In this document: positions 54,821 through 64,000 of the stretch, piece by piece
How the letters are laid out: every line of letters starts with the position of its first letter
Numbering within the stretch: position 1 is the stretch's first letter
Assembly: GCA_951640165.1 (NCBI GenBank)
Contig: OX621252.1
Span: 1,148,501-1,212,500, forward strand
DNA from: Pseudoips prasinana
Lineage: Eukaryota; Arthropoda; Insecta; Lepidoptera; Nolidae
Direction: 5' to 3'
DNA: 64,000 nucleotides
The notes under the pieces: model-generated
Database searches by the model: none
Told to the model about the DNA's origin: nothing
What the model saw: the letters and a program-made list of their open reading frames with translations, nothing else
Translations under genes and position numbers: made by a program

Positions 54821-55107
54821 CCTTTAATACGAATATTCCAGTGGACTTTCTAAAGTCCATCCTGTCCAATTAGCATCGTTACATAAGTATTTCCACGGCG
54901 TTTGACCAATGAAATATCAAAAAATTTAATATCTGTTCACCTCATGGAACTTTATAACCCATCCTTTAATACAAATATTCCAGTAGAATTTCAAAAGTAC
55001 ATCCTGTCCAATTAGCATAGACGTGAGTATATAACTATTTTCACGGCGTTTGACCAAATGAAATTTCAGAAAATGTAATATGTGATCAGGTCATGGAACT
55101 TCATTAG
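54821..55107. repeat. Two diverged tandem units, 142-bp period
   Basis: Both contain 'catcctgtccaattagcat', 'cacggcgtttgacca' and 'tcatggaactt'. The units are clearly related but have diverged. Confidence 0.8.
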
Positions 55108-55336
55108 TGGAACGCAGTAGGAAGGTTCGAGTCTATCCCAAGCAGCGCAGCTAGTTTTTAGGGTTCCGTACCTATAGGGTAAAACGGGACCCTATTACTA
55201 AGACTTCGCTATCTGTCTTTCCGTCGGTCACCAGGCTGTATCTCATGAACCGTGATAGTTACAGTTGAAATTTTCACAGATGGTGTATTTCTGTTGCCGC
55301 TATAATAACTATATACAAAAAAACTAAATAAAATAT

Positions 55337-55655
55337 AAAAATTTTACCTTTAAATAAAATTGGTATTATGTTTCCTGAGACGTCCGAAGTCCATTATGAG
55401 AGTACATCATCTTCCTTCCGTCGCTTTTCGCTAGAATACGTCACTTTCCGTCACGTGACACGGTCTTCAGCGCCACCCGCGGCCAAATATGAAACTAACT
55501 TAAAGCAGCACATAGCAAGCCGCCATATTTTTTGTCATTGTTCGGTTCATAATGATAATGATGATGGTACACCAGGAAGACATTATTTGGACTTCGGACG
55601 TCTCAGGAAACATAATACAAATTTTATTTAAAGGTAAAATTTTTATATTATGTGT
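55337..55655. repeat. Fold-back segment containing an inverse copy of the DIRS end
   Basis: About 62-bp outer arms ('aaaattttacctttaaataa' and its complement; 'tttcctgagacgtccgaagt' and its complement) surround about 165 bp. That core is the reverse complement of 59490-59650, the DIRS 5' region. Confidence 0.8.
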
Positions 55656-55940
55656 TCCGTTTGACGTCCGAAGTCCATTATGAGAGATCTGTTTGTTATC
55701 TCCTGGTGGCTTGCTAAGTAAAACGCAACAATGTGAACAATATATAATTATATTGAATAATCATGCTATGAAAGCAAAATAAGAGCTATGTATGCTATAC
55801 ACAAATAAAATAACAATCAACATCATTAAATTAGTTAGGAGTTTACCGATTTTAAACTACTAAAACTTTTACATAGTAACAGAAAATAATTGCGATAGTG
55901 ATTTCTCTGATTCAATACTTTGTCTGTGGCCTATATTGTC

Positions 55941-58661
55941 TTACACTCTTAGATAGTTTCTTCTAAAAGTATCCTCATGGCGCCAGTTGGCCTTAGCTAA
56001 GATATCATTTATTGGGTACTTCTCTAAACAGTTCAGAGATGAAACTGCCGATCTAAAACTACCAGGAGAAGCCTTTATTCCGGCTTCAGATAAAATTCGT
56101 CTTATCCATCCACCTATAATCACAGCACTAGCAGGTCTACGAGGGTCCCTTGTGGTTATAAACAAATTTGTTAGAGGACCTCTAACATTTCTTGAAATGT
56201 CTACCAACGATCTTAACCAAAATAAAGGATCTATATTTCTATCTGGTGAAGTTAGTAACGTCCAACTTGATTGTTGATATGACGCTGAATCAGTTTTTGA
56301 GCCAAACACAGGATGTAAAGTTATTGAATCCCCGTTGTCCTCAAAATGCTTTGAATCACAATGTAAGAGAGTCAAGTCGTGAATTCTACGTCCCGAAGCC
56401 AACAACAAAATAGTGGCTGTACGCCTAGAAACATCATACAAACTTTGTAATTTAGGATCTGAATCTTTTAAAAACTGAATTACTATTCTCGCATCCCATA
56501 TTGGCAATTTTGGTGGAATTGGCCTAGCTAGTGACACAGCTTTTAAAATATGTTTAATCAAATTATTTGAGGAAATCTTAATATTTGAAATTGTTTCACA
56601 GACTGATGCTATTACAGATTTATGTACAAGAATACTACGGTAAGCTAATCGATCAGTAAGAAAGAGCTTTGCTAAATACCGGGCTACGTCCGCAGGTATC
56701 GGGCGACGAGCATTTAGGTTGTTTTGGTTACACCAATTTACCCATTTGTTCCATATGGGAGTATAAGTTTTGAGTGTAGAATCTCGCCAACATGTTGACA
56801 AGAGTTGTATTTCTTCCGTTGACCAGTTTTGAGTTAGCGTGTCCCACCCGAAATGAGCCAAGCCTCCAGCTGTAGGTTGTGGACTTGGGCAGGATAGCGT
56901 CCTGTCACTGTGTCCACCAATGACTCTTTCAGGTTTCTGATTTTCATAGGGCGCGTCAAGGCGCGGCTTTTCAGATCTAGGCGCCAGAAAGGTTTCTGCC
57001 ATTTGGGTGCTATTATTACAAACTTCCCTTTGGCAGAGTTGAGGTGGCGTAACACACGTGGGAGCAGCGCCGGTGGAGGAAATATCCATGCGAGGTCGTA
57101 ACTCCAGTATCTGCTGAACGCGTTGTGATAGCAAGCGTTCGAGTCTGACAAGTCTAGAGTAACATAATTGGACACTACGTGAGCTGCTTCTGATGCGAAT
57201 AGGTCTATGTTTGGAGTTCCCCATTGTATGAATATTTTGTCGGTCGCCTCGCTCAGCAAATGCCATTCGGAACCGCCTCGGTTGCGAGAGAGGTGATCGG
57301 CTTCCGTGTTGTACAGTCCCGGAAGATGGTGCGGGATTAGTACAACGTTCAGGCTGTCCGTCAGTGCCAGTAGCTTCTTCGTTAATTTGAGGAAATTTTT
57401 CGACTTTGTTCCGCCCTCGTTTTTTATGTACGACACGACAGTTTTGTTGTCGCTTTGTAGAATTATCGTTGAACCTTTCAGAATTCTTGCTTCTAAAGAT
57501 ATTGCCGCTATCACTGCATACATTTCTTTTAGGTTGCAATGCCACTTCTGTTGATTTGGATCCCAACGACCTTTTAGTTCTTTGTTGTTCACTATGGCTC
57601 CCCATTGGATATCGGAGGCGTCTGTGACAAGATAATTGACCGTAGTCTGTCTGGGGTGAAGAGACGTTTTCTGGCCGACATTCTGTATCCACCATTTTAG
57701 TTCGTTTCGTACCTCTTCTGTGAACCTGACCGGATGGGAACTTTCCTGCAGATGCTTGCTGTGCCGCTGCAACGTACGGCAATGCAACCTTCCCCGGAGG
57801 GTGATGAAGGTTGCGAAGTTGAGAAACCCTAAGAGGCGTTGCGCCTGCTTGAGGGTCCAACTGCCGGTTGCTAAGCGAGACAAGAGACACTGACGGAACC
57901 TGGAAATTTTGTCTGGGGGCAAGCTCTTGGTATTGTATTGTGTGTCCCAGACAATTCCCAGGAATTCTATGCGCCTTGTTGGGATAAGTACCGATTTTTT
58001 TAAATTGATATTTTAACCTAGAGTTGTGAGGAATTCTATCGCTAACTGAACATGAGATTTTAATGTCTTCCTGTCTTGATGTACTATCAAATAATCGTCG
58101 AGATATAGGATCAGCCGCAGACCTTTGCTGCGTAACACTTCGGCGGTCCAGTTCGTGACTGACGCAAACATCTTGGGTGCTGCGGCCAAACCAAAGGGTA
58201 GGCATGTCATTTGAAGCAGCTGCCCGTCGTAACTTATTCGTAAAAAACGACGGTGTTTCTGAGAAATTCTCAGATGATAATATGCTTGACTTAAGTCGAG
58301 ATTGACCATCCAGTCTCCCATTTGTAGGAACTTGGGAATTTGATGATGATGAAAAAGATGGAAACGTTTTGGTTGTATAAATCGATTTAACGCTTTCAGG
58401 TTGAATATAACTCGATTCTCCCCACTGCTTTTGGTTACAATGAAAAGCGGGGATATGAAAGATGGAGTTAAAGGAGCGGGCTCGAGAATTCGACTGTGAA
58501 CCATGGCTTGAATCTCCAGCGACATAGCTGAAAAACGGGGCGTTTGAATCTTTTGCATGATGCTTGATGTCGGAAAAATAAGCGGTGGCGTTTGAGTGAA
58601 CGGAATGCGGGCAGCAGAAATTAATTTGAGAATTATCTTGGGTGGCCTGAAATGTGCCCAC
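55941..58661 (-). CDS. DIRS tyrosine recombinase frame (C-terminal part)
   Basis: An open frame of 906 codons. The interpretable part is roughly residues 600-906 (56860-55941). It contains the SAM-like helical region 'WRDSTLKTYTPIWNKWVNW', then the catalytic Arg in 'LLLASGRRIHDLTLL', a second Arg in 'PGSFRSAVSSLN' and the terminal 'ANWRHEDTFRRNYLR', whose Tyr is the likely nucleophile. Residues 1-600 read through the RT-RNase H region in another phase. YR ORFs of DIRS elements commonly overlap RT-RH, so part of this overlap may be real, but its translated N-terminus shows no known domain. Confidence 0.8.
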   Translation of the reverse strand: MGTFQATQDNSQINFCCPHSVHSNATAYFSDIKHHAKDSNAPFFSYVAGDSSHGSQSNSRARSFNSIFHIPAFHCNQKQWGESSYIQPESVKSIYTTKTFPSFSSSSNSQVPTNGRLDGQSRLKSSILSSENFSETPSFFTNKLRRAAASNDMPTLWFGRSTQDVCVSHELDRRSVTQQRSAADPISRRLFDSTSRQEDIKISCSVSDRIPHNSRLKYQFKKIGTYPNKAHRIPGNCLGHTIQYQELAPRQNFQVPSVSLVSLSNRQLDPQAGATPLRVSQLRNLHHPPGKVALPYVAAAQQASAGKFPSGQVHRRGTKRTKMVDTECRPENVSSPQTDYGQLSCHRRLRYPMGSHSEQQRTKRSLGSKSTEVALQPKRNVCSDSGNIFRSKNSERFNDNSTKRQQNCRVVHKKRGRNKVEKFPQINEEATGTDGQPERCTNPAPSSGTVQHGSRSPLSQPRRFRMAFAERGDRQNIHTMGNSKHRPIRIRSSSRSVQLCYSRLVRLERLLSQRVQQILELRPRMDISSTGAAPTCVTPPQLCQREVCNNSTQMAETFLAPRSEKPRLDAPYENQKPERVIGGHSDRTLSCPSPQPTAGGLAHFGWDTLTQNWSTEEIQLLSTCWRDSTLKTYTPIWNKWVNWCNQNNLNARRPIPADVARYLAKLFLTDRLAYRSILVHKSVIASVCETISNIKISSNNLIKHILKAVSLARPIPPKLPIWDARIVIQFLKDSDPKLQSLYDVSRRTATILLLASGRRIHDLTLLHCDSKHFEDNGDSITLHPVFGSKTDSASYQQSSWTLLTSPDRNIDPLFWLRSLVDISRNVRGPLTNLFITTRDPRRPASAVIIGGWIRRILSEAGIKASPGSFRSAVSSLNCLEKYPINDILAKANWRHEDTFRRNYLRV

Positions 58662-58732
58662 ACTTCCCGATAAAACATCAGGCAGCCGCCGGTAAACTTC
58701 GAGTCATTTACGTCGACTCTTGTTAGACTCAC
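56834..58732 (-). pseudogene. DIRS RT-RNase H (one in-frame stop)
   Basis: 58013-58732 carries reverse transcriptase: 'NLDLSQAYYHLRI', 'MTCLPFGLAAAPKMF' and the catalytic 'ILYLDDYLIVH'. A TAA at 58013-58015 interrupts the frame. The same frame continues to 56834 with 'FLGIVWDT'-type connection, RNase H ('LVTDASDIQWGA', 'ILQSDNKTVVSYI') and a long C-terminal domain of the DIRS type. It overlaps the gag-like ORF by 29 bp at its start and the YR frame over most of its length. Apart from the stop it looks well preserved. Confidence 0.85.
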
Positions 58733-59282
58733 CTTTGCGGCCCCCTCTTTTCTTTTGATCGTCGAAGTTCCGCTTTTTATTCTTCCCTTGTAATTTATTT
58801 TGTTGCGGACGAAATGGCTTTGCGCGAGAAGTAGAAGGGCCTGGAGACTTTGGACGCCCAGGAGACCTGGGACGTACTGAGAATTTAGAACTAGTTGCAG
58901 TTTCTTTCTCGAGTTTATCTACACCCCCTATTTTTTTAATATATGCCGCTAAACTTTGTGGGTTGAACATATATTCCGATGAGGGGGGTATTTTTCCAAT
59001 ATCTTCGCGAAAATATTTGCCTTTCAAGCTTTTAAGGAGCTCTTTTCGCCGCAGTTCTAATACCTCTGCACGTTTACCACAAATCATTTGCAATAAGTCA
59101 TGAGAAATAGTTTTATAATTTGATTCATTACCAAATAATTCCTTTAATTTATCATATATCGTTAATGATGTTAGTTGAGCGTCCGGTTTTGACGACCAAT
59201 CAATTAAATTCCGCAACGCTACATTGACAAACTCATTTTGAGCTATGAACGCGTTTGATAAAGCCGCAAAGCTACGCTCCAT
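58704..59282 (-). CDS. DIRS Gag-like protein
   Basis: It is 192 codons from the Met at 59282. It has an alpha-helical N-terminal region ('MERSFAALSNAFIAQNEF', 'YDKLKELFGNESNYKTIS') and a Pro/Ser/Arg/Lys-rich C-terminal tail ('RPRSPGRPKSPGPS', terminal basic cluster) suited to RNA binding. The frame is open for about 22 codons upstream, so the start is uncertain. Function is inferred from position ahead of RT. Confidence 0.65.
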   Translation of the reverse strand: MERSFAALSNAFIAQNEFVNVALRNLIDWSSKPDAQLTSLTIYDKLKELFGNESNYKTISHDLLQMICGKRAEVLELRRKELLKSLKGKYFREDIGKIPPSSEYMFNPQSLAAYIKKIGGVDKLEKETATSSKFSVRPRSPGRPKSPGPSTSRAKPFRPQQNKLQGKNKKRNFDDQKKRGGRKGESNKSRRK

Positions 59283-59885
59283 CTGGTGCCATCTAAGAGG
59301 TGCAAAAGGATCCTGTAAATGTCTCCCAAAATTAAAACGAATACGAAATATTTAACGTAACGGAAAAATAAATTCAAAATTCACTTTCTACTTTAATCTC
59401 GAAAGCTTTGACACCAATTTTCTATAATTATAAAGAAAACACTTTTTAATTCTAGCGATGTCCACGCGGTATGAAAAACGACGCAACAATGACAAAAAAT
59501 ATGGCGGCTTGCTATGTGCTGCTTTAAGTTAGTTTCATATTTGGCCGCAGGTGGCGCTGAAAACCGTGTCACGTGACGGAAAGTGACGTATTCTAGCGAA
59601 AAGCGACGGAAGGAAGATGATGTACTCTCATAATGGACTTCGGACGTCAAACGGAACACATAATAAATATTTAATGGCCAAAATTCACGTTTGTTGTATG
59701 AGCTCCCATACAATAAACGTGAATTTTTGGCTCGTTTTTATAGATAATGGTACGTAAACTTTCGTGCGCGAGTCCGACTCGCACTTGGCCGGTCTTTTTT
59801 AAGTGTCTCCCAAAGAAATCAATCACCAAAGTTGGGCTGAGCTGTGATGATTAACTTAGTATTTCCAGGTTACGGTATACATTAC

Positions 59886-60061
59886 CCATTTTGAAATTGT
59901 CCATCGTGTATAAACACGATTACGGGCTGCAATGGAGAGTGTCGAGATGTGAAGATGTTCACAACTAGGCAGTTCTCATCTCCTTGGACGTTGGCTTGTG
60001 GGCACTTAATCTTGTGGGTCGCTTCGAAGATGCCGTCCCAATCAGGGGGAGGTTTAGGAGC
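59886..60061 (-). CDS. Carboxylesterase-like gene, upstream exon
   Basis: The acceptor ttttag precedes 60061 and the donor gtaatg follows 59886. It encodes 'PPPDWDGIFEATHKIKCPQ', 'GDENCLVVNIFTSRH' and 'PVIVFIHDGQFQNG', the last ending in a split Gly codon completed by 51357. E/D-CLxVNIF and VxVFIHxG are conserved in type-B carboxylesterases; here the oxyanion-loop HGG reads HDG. About 90-100 N-terminal residues, with any signal peptide, must lie in an upstream exon that I could not find between 60062 and 64000. The three exons total 465 residues plus stop. Confidence 0.9.
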
Positions 60062-61172
60062 CTAAAACATATGCATCACTTTAAAAGTCAGATAAAACCT
60101 TGAGCAGAATCGTTTATTTGTCAGAATATGAGTACAAAATTCAGAAGTCTTCCATCAGCATGGTATCATAATATCCTGCCGAGTTCATCGGTGCAAAAAC
60201 ATTATTCGCCACTAACCCTCTATTCTCTAATAAAATTAAGTACATAGACATTTTAAACCATTTCAACATATTATGCTTATTTTTCTTTAGTTATTAGCCT
60301 TAAAGTCTCAAAAGTTTCAATGAAACGTGTATATACCTCTATATTAAAAATAAACATAATCCTAAAAGAGGAATTGCTATCACTGCGATTGTTTCTTTCT
60401 CCCTTACGTATATGTGGAGTACGAAACCCAACCCCAACAGCAAATAATAATAAAATCACCAAAACCGAATTTACGTATTATCCTATTTCCTGCTGCATAT
60501 CTGAACCGTTTTAAATATTTTAGAGATTTGATAAAATTATCTAAATTGTATCATTATATCACTGACATAATTAGAAGAACCTGCATTCTTTTGGTAAACC
60601 CCCATTACTTTTCCAATGAAACTACGATGAATCCTGACAGGTTGTCGAAATGTATCATTCTCCTTCTAAAAGATTCTACCGAGAACGATTGCGCCATATT
60701 AAAAAAAAAGCGAGGTACTATCTTGACGACTACATGTTTATGGTTTAATCCCCGCGCTGGTCAACCATTTGCAAGAATACAGTTGTAGTTGTACTCAGTC
60801 TAAGTATGCTTTGGATCCTTGAACTGTATATTTACAACGTTGTACCTGATCAGGTATTTGGTTAAAATACCTGCATTGCTTAACAATCTCCGGTACTTCA
60901 GATACATTTTTATTAGATAGTTTAATTAAACCCATATTGACATTGTTATCCCGACATAACGTTTGGTCTGCAAACCAATCAAGTTACAGCATTCGTGTTT
61001 GTTTTGTACTCGACATAGCTGAGTGGAGTGACAGATCGATTTGTGTGATTTACTAATATGGGTTAATTGCGGCCTATTGACTAGGTTTTTATTTACGCAG
61101 CCGATTTTAACAACAGACAGTCAGACGCTCGCTAAAGTGATACAAAGCGTGAAATGTATCAATGCATCGATG
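60062..61172. other. Unassigned sequence upstream of the esterase exon
   Basis: No exon with the expected GxxYAxPPxGxLRF motif was found on -. Short frames here have no recognised domain. Confidence 0.4.
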
Positions 61173-61305
61173 TACCAGCACATCCAGCTTCCCCAATCTG
61201 TCAAATTTCTTTTATAGAATTTCAACTTTATCAGATAAGCATAATGTTTACTTTCAATTGGGGAAATTTGACAGATTGGGGTAGCTTAAAGTGCTGGCGT
61301 CTGTA
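61173..61305. mobile_element. Palindromic MITE, copy 2
   Basis: It matches 13345-13483: 'ccccaatctgtcaaatttc' pairs with 'gaaatttgacagattgggg'. The left outer end lacks about six bases present in copy 1. Confidence 0.7.
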
Positions 61306-62731
61306 CTTTGGGTATTCGCATAAAAGTGCCGAGTGAGTGAGAGAGAATAGCCATAGTATTTAACCGTGGTCGAGAAGTATTCTGCTCATGTTTTCTATTG
61401 GAAGTTAAAGTTACTGTTTAGTGATTAGCATTAGAATGCTATCGCCAGTGCTAAACGGAGGAGTATTTTTTTCACCTTGATGGCCTACTTAGTTTAGCGG
61501 TATAGGATTCAGCTGCAGCTTTTGAAGTCATCGGTATAAATTCTGGGTGGGGCCACAAACGATTATTACGTATTTTTTGAAGTGAAAACTTCTTTAGCGG
61601 GGTTGTGTACATTTCGGGATGGGTAAAAAATTTTAAACTCGAGTCAGGACACGTGGCCTTTTTTAGGGAGGGCATTTTTTTCCGCCATAGGGCATCATAT
61701 TAATAGCATCTTCCACTCGCTACTCGGATCATATATAAACCCTAGGTACTTTCCGAGTATGAGAAATGAAAAAATAGTTTTCACTTCTATCGGCAGTCCA
61801 AAGACCGCCTCGCATGTTTCTTTTCTATAGCCTGGCATCTTTGTGATGGCAGTGTTACATCCCCGTGTCTTGGGGAGCACGTAGAGCTCTGCAAGGCTAC
61901 CTAGTCTTTTCTTAACTTGGCCTCTCCGGTGGTGTTGGCTAGCCCGTGCCATAAGTATCATCACATAGAGAGTGCACCTGTGTTACAATATCTCTTCAGT
62001 GCTCGTTGAGACTGTCCCCCGTGGCGGATATTCGAACGTACGACATACGCCCACGCTTCGTTCAGTCAGTTAGTCTGAGTGCACTTCAAGTGAAAGGGCA
62101 TGACCCCATTTCCTTTAGCCGGGCATATTGCCTAACTCCGTGTTGCAACCTATAAATTTACCGGAGCTATGTATCATATTGTTTGCAGATCTGCGGGCCT
62201 GCTCTGATCTATTTGTTTGGCATTCCAATTTAATGCATTTTTCTAAATTCAAACCCCAAATATAAGTACTAAAATGGGTTATTATAAATGTAACTTTCGG
62301 TTAAGGTTGGATTCCCGCCGGACAATAAATTCAATTGATTTATTGTAATTGTTAGATGCAGTGTGGTCCTTATGATTAGTACAAAATCTCACAAAACTGT
62401 ACAAACAGTTCGACTGTGAGATCAAACCTATGTTAATTTTTTCTAGTATGGAAGGTAAACACAGTTTGGATCATTAAAGTTTGCCAATTTTTAGTTTCAT
62501 TTAATTGATCGCTATTCAAAGCGTAATTCCTTAGCAAATGATTCGATAAACTAAAAAGTGATGCGTAGGCAGACCAAAAAGTGAGAGGAAGAGCGAGAAG
62601 GAATCGGTTGGCCATGTGTCGAGAGCAAAAGCGATATATCTTTCTAAGGCTCCCTGACTCCCTGTATCGCGAGGAACTTCACAAACATGCAACTCTTAGA
62701 CACGACGCACACCCAGGTTCAGAATAGCATA
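61306..62731. other. Unassigned sequence with a degenerate SINE
   Basis: 'ttagtttagcggtatagga' (about 61491) with 'tataaattctgggtgggg' looks like a decayed tRNA head. 'gtgtcttggggagcacgtag' (about 61865) resembles the body of the 26575 family. Nothing else is supported. Confidence 0.35.
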
Positions 62732-63127
62732 TACAACATGTAACGTAATTAACGCACTTTCTGAAAATAGTTTGTTCAGAATGCTTTACTGAATCGATTT
62801 ATATCATTTTTAATATAGGTAATTTTTTATTTCAAAATAATTAATACTACGGAAATTAATGTTTTATCAACCCTGTAGAGTCAAAACCAATTGAAATGGA
62901 CCGTAAGTCAAATTAATAAGACTTATAAATCGCAGTTTTATTTGTATTCATACAAATTCCATGATTCAATACAAAATAAAGAAAAATAACTTTATTCCAA
63001 GAAACTAATTTAGTACATAATAATGCATATATATGTAAAATTAAAATTCAGTGTATGTATTATGATTACAACACAATATTCTAATTGGGGTGTTTGAGGG
63101 TGTGCGTTAATTACGTTACATGTTGTA
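62732..63127. mobile_element. MITE with perfect 26-bp inverted ends
   Basis: 62732-62757 ('tacaacatgtaacgtaatta' plus six bases) is the exact reverse complement of 63102-63127. It is flanked by TA at 62730-62731 and 63128-63129. It is 396 bp and non-coding. Confidence 0.8.
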
Positions 63128-63156
63128 TACAGAGAGTCGAAGTAATGAAATAGCTA

Positions 63157-63416
63157 ACGACGATCACCGTAGCCTAGTTGGTAGTGCTCCTGCCTTCGAA
63201 GCTGGTGGTCCTGGGTTCGAATCCCGGTAAGTGCAAATATTTGTGTGATGAGCAGGAATATTTGTTTCTGAGTCATGGATGTTTTCTATGTATATATGTA
63301 TTTATCTATCTATATAAGTATGTATATCGTCGCCTGGTACCCATAGTACAAGCTTTGCTTAGTTTGGGGCTAGGATGATCTGTGTGACATTGTTCCCAGA
63401 TATTATCAGATATTAT
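63157..63416 (+). mobile_element. tRNA-derived SINE, full length, with 8-bp target duplication
   Basis: It has the A box 'tagcctagttggtagtgctc' and B box 'gggttcgaatcccggtaagt'. The body ends 'cttagtttggggctaggat'. Flanks are aatagcta at 63149-63156 and 63417-63424. It is the same family as 14642-14889. Confidence 0.9.
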
Positions 63417-63424
63417 AATAGCTA

Positions 63425-64000
63425 CCTTAAGGCGGGGCATTAATAAACAAAAGTTAATCGACTGAGGTGCAGTGAAAGGTTCTAGACCGCATACAAATAC
63501 TTTATCATATCACACTTTCCTAGCGTTAAAGTTCTGTTTCTGGGGGTGATTAAAGTCGCTATAGTTCCTCAGGGAGGAGGCGAAGGGACGGCGACGTAGG
63601 ACTGTTTCCATGTTTCTTATAAGGCTACGGTGACCGCGTACAATCATATTTCCCCACTTGGGGATAATAATGAAGAAATTGAGATCTAAATTTTAATCCC
63701 ATTTGCTAACACTCGTTAATAATAGTAAGATAAAATTCTTTACAAAAGACAAATTTAGGCTACAAATGTATGTACGTATGTAAATTGTACTTAATGTGAT
63801 GAGATTTCGTACTATTTACCAATTACTCGTCGCACTAAATTGTTCGATACGATCTAATCTACATAAATACCTCCCTATAGGATTTGTTTTGGAGCATACG
63901 TATAGCATAGGGACGCATATAGCCATTATAGCGACATCATAAATTCCAAGTAGAGTACCTCCACCTTACAGCAGTATTAATATGATAATGTTGTGATCTT
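63425..64000. other. Unassigned sequence
   Basis: No ORF or repeat family was recognised. Confidence 0.4.

Larger units (their letters stand above)
55646..59664 (-). mobile_element. DIRS-like tyrosine-recombinase retrotransposon
   Basis: It is about 4.0 kb with inverted terminal repeats of about 40 bp (55647-55686 and 59625-59664; 'tgtgttccgtttgacgtccg'). The order on - is gag-like ORF, RT-RNase H, then tyrosine recombinase, with the last heavily overlapping the second. There are no LTR direct repeats and no DDE integrase. One nonsense codon interrupts RT. DIRS elements integrate through a tyrosine recombinase without making target duplications, which fits the absence of an obvious one. Confidence 0.9.
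55156..59797 (-). mobile_element. Jockey-type 3' module split by the DIRS insertion
   Basis: The left part 55156-55335 ('agggttccgtacctataggg') and right part about 59665-59797 ('gagtccgactcgcacttggc') are the two halves of the module seen whole at 53127-53377. The DIRS element is therefore younger than this copy. Confidence 0.7.
51358..59885 (-). other. 8.5-kb intron of the esterase gene, transposon-rich
   Basis: It holds SINEs, a LINE 3' end, LINE 3' UTR copy 3, a tandem duplication and the DIRS-like element, listed separately. The exons on either side join in phase. Confidence 0.85.

Noticed and set aside
60277..60462. Frame starting MVILLLFAVGVGF as a possible esterase signal-peptide exon
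   Set aside because: What follows the hydrophobic start lacks any esterase N-terminal motif and no fitting splice donor was seen.
62433..62615. Frame starting MANRFLLALPLTFWSAYA as a secreted peptide
   Set aside because: It is short and has no supporting exon structure; the sequence resembles antisense of a decayed LINE.

Overview
The window looks like nuclear DNA from a moth or butterfly (Lepidoptera). It is AT-rich and intron-containing, with only two recognisable host genes. Mobile DNA fills most of the rest, in families typical of lepidopteran genomes: tRNA-derived SINEs, R1-, Jockey- and CR1-like LINEs, mariner, a DIRS-like element and an errantivirus. The species cannot be named from this sequence.

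Host genes. (1) A Ctr1-type copper transporter on the + strand has three coding exons (13079-13165, 38223-38458, 40534-40735). They join in frame to 174 codons with a His-rich N-terminus, three membrane segments, an MxxxM motif and a Cys near the end. Its first coding intron is 25 kb and packed with transposons. (2) A carboxylesterase-family gene on the - strand keeps its three last exons (59886-60061, 50374-51357, 48054-48291), also joining in phase. The nucleophile motif GESAG is replaced by GVGSG, so it is probably a non-catalytic esterase-like protein. Its 5' exon or exons are not found here. The two genes converge tail to tail.

Layout. 1-4340: LINE 3' ends, SINEs (one carrying a LINE insertion) and CA/TA microsatellites. 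4367-12339: an errantivirus (insect endogenous retrovirus, - strand) with 250-bp LTRs, a 4-bp target duplication, gag, pol and env. gag and env are each frameshifted. A slippery site, a spliced-env donor/acceptor pair and a large leader hairpin are visible. 13166-38222: the giant Ctr1 intron, with an R1-clade LINE fragment, SINEs, MITEs, two near-identical intact mariner transposons in opposite orientation (20126-21406 and 27089-28359), a satellite array split by the first mariner, a perfect 104-bp hairpin, and a 5.04-kb LTR element lacking ORFs (33009-38048). 40736-48053: the sparse interval between the genes, with a possible solo LTR, a LINE remnant, a hairpin, and a SINE whose interior has expanded into fourteen 36-bp units. 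48054-60061: the esterase gene, whose 8.5-kb intron holds a DIRS-like tyrosine-recombinase retroelement (about 55646-59664) inside an older LINE-tail repeat. 60062-64000: two MITEs and a SINE.

No microbial defence system or new multi-gene pathway is visible. The most informative signals are the regulatory architecture of the errantivirus, the possibly dead esterase, the recent mariner pair, the LTR element that moved without coding capacity, and the recurrent fold-back palindromes. All calls rest on reading the sequence by eye; no similarity search was possible.
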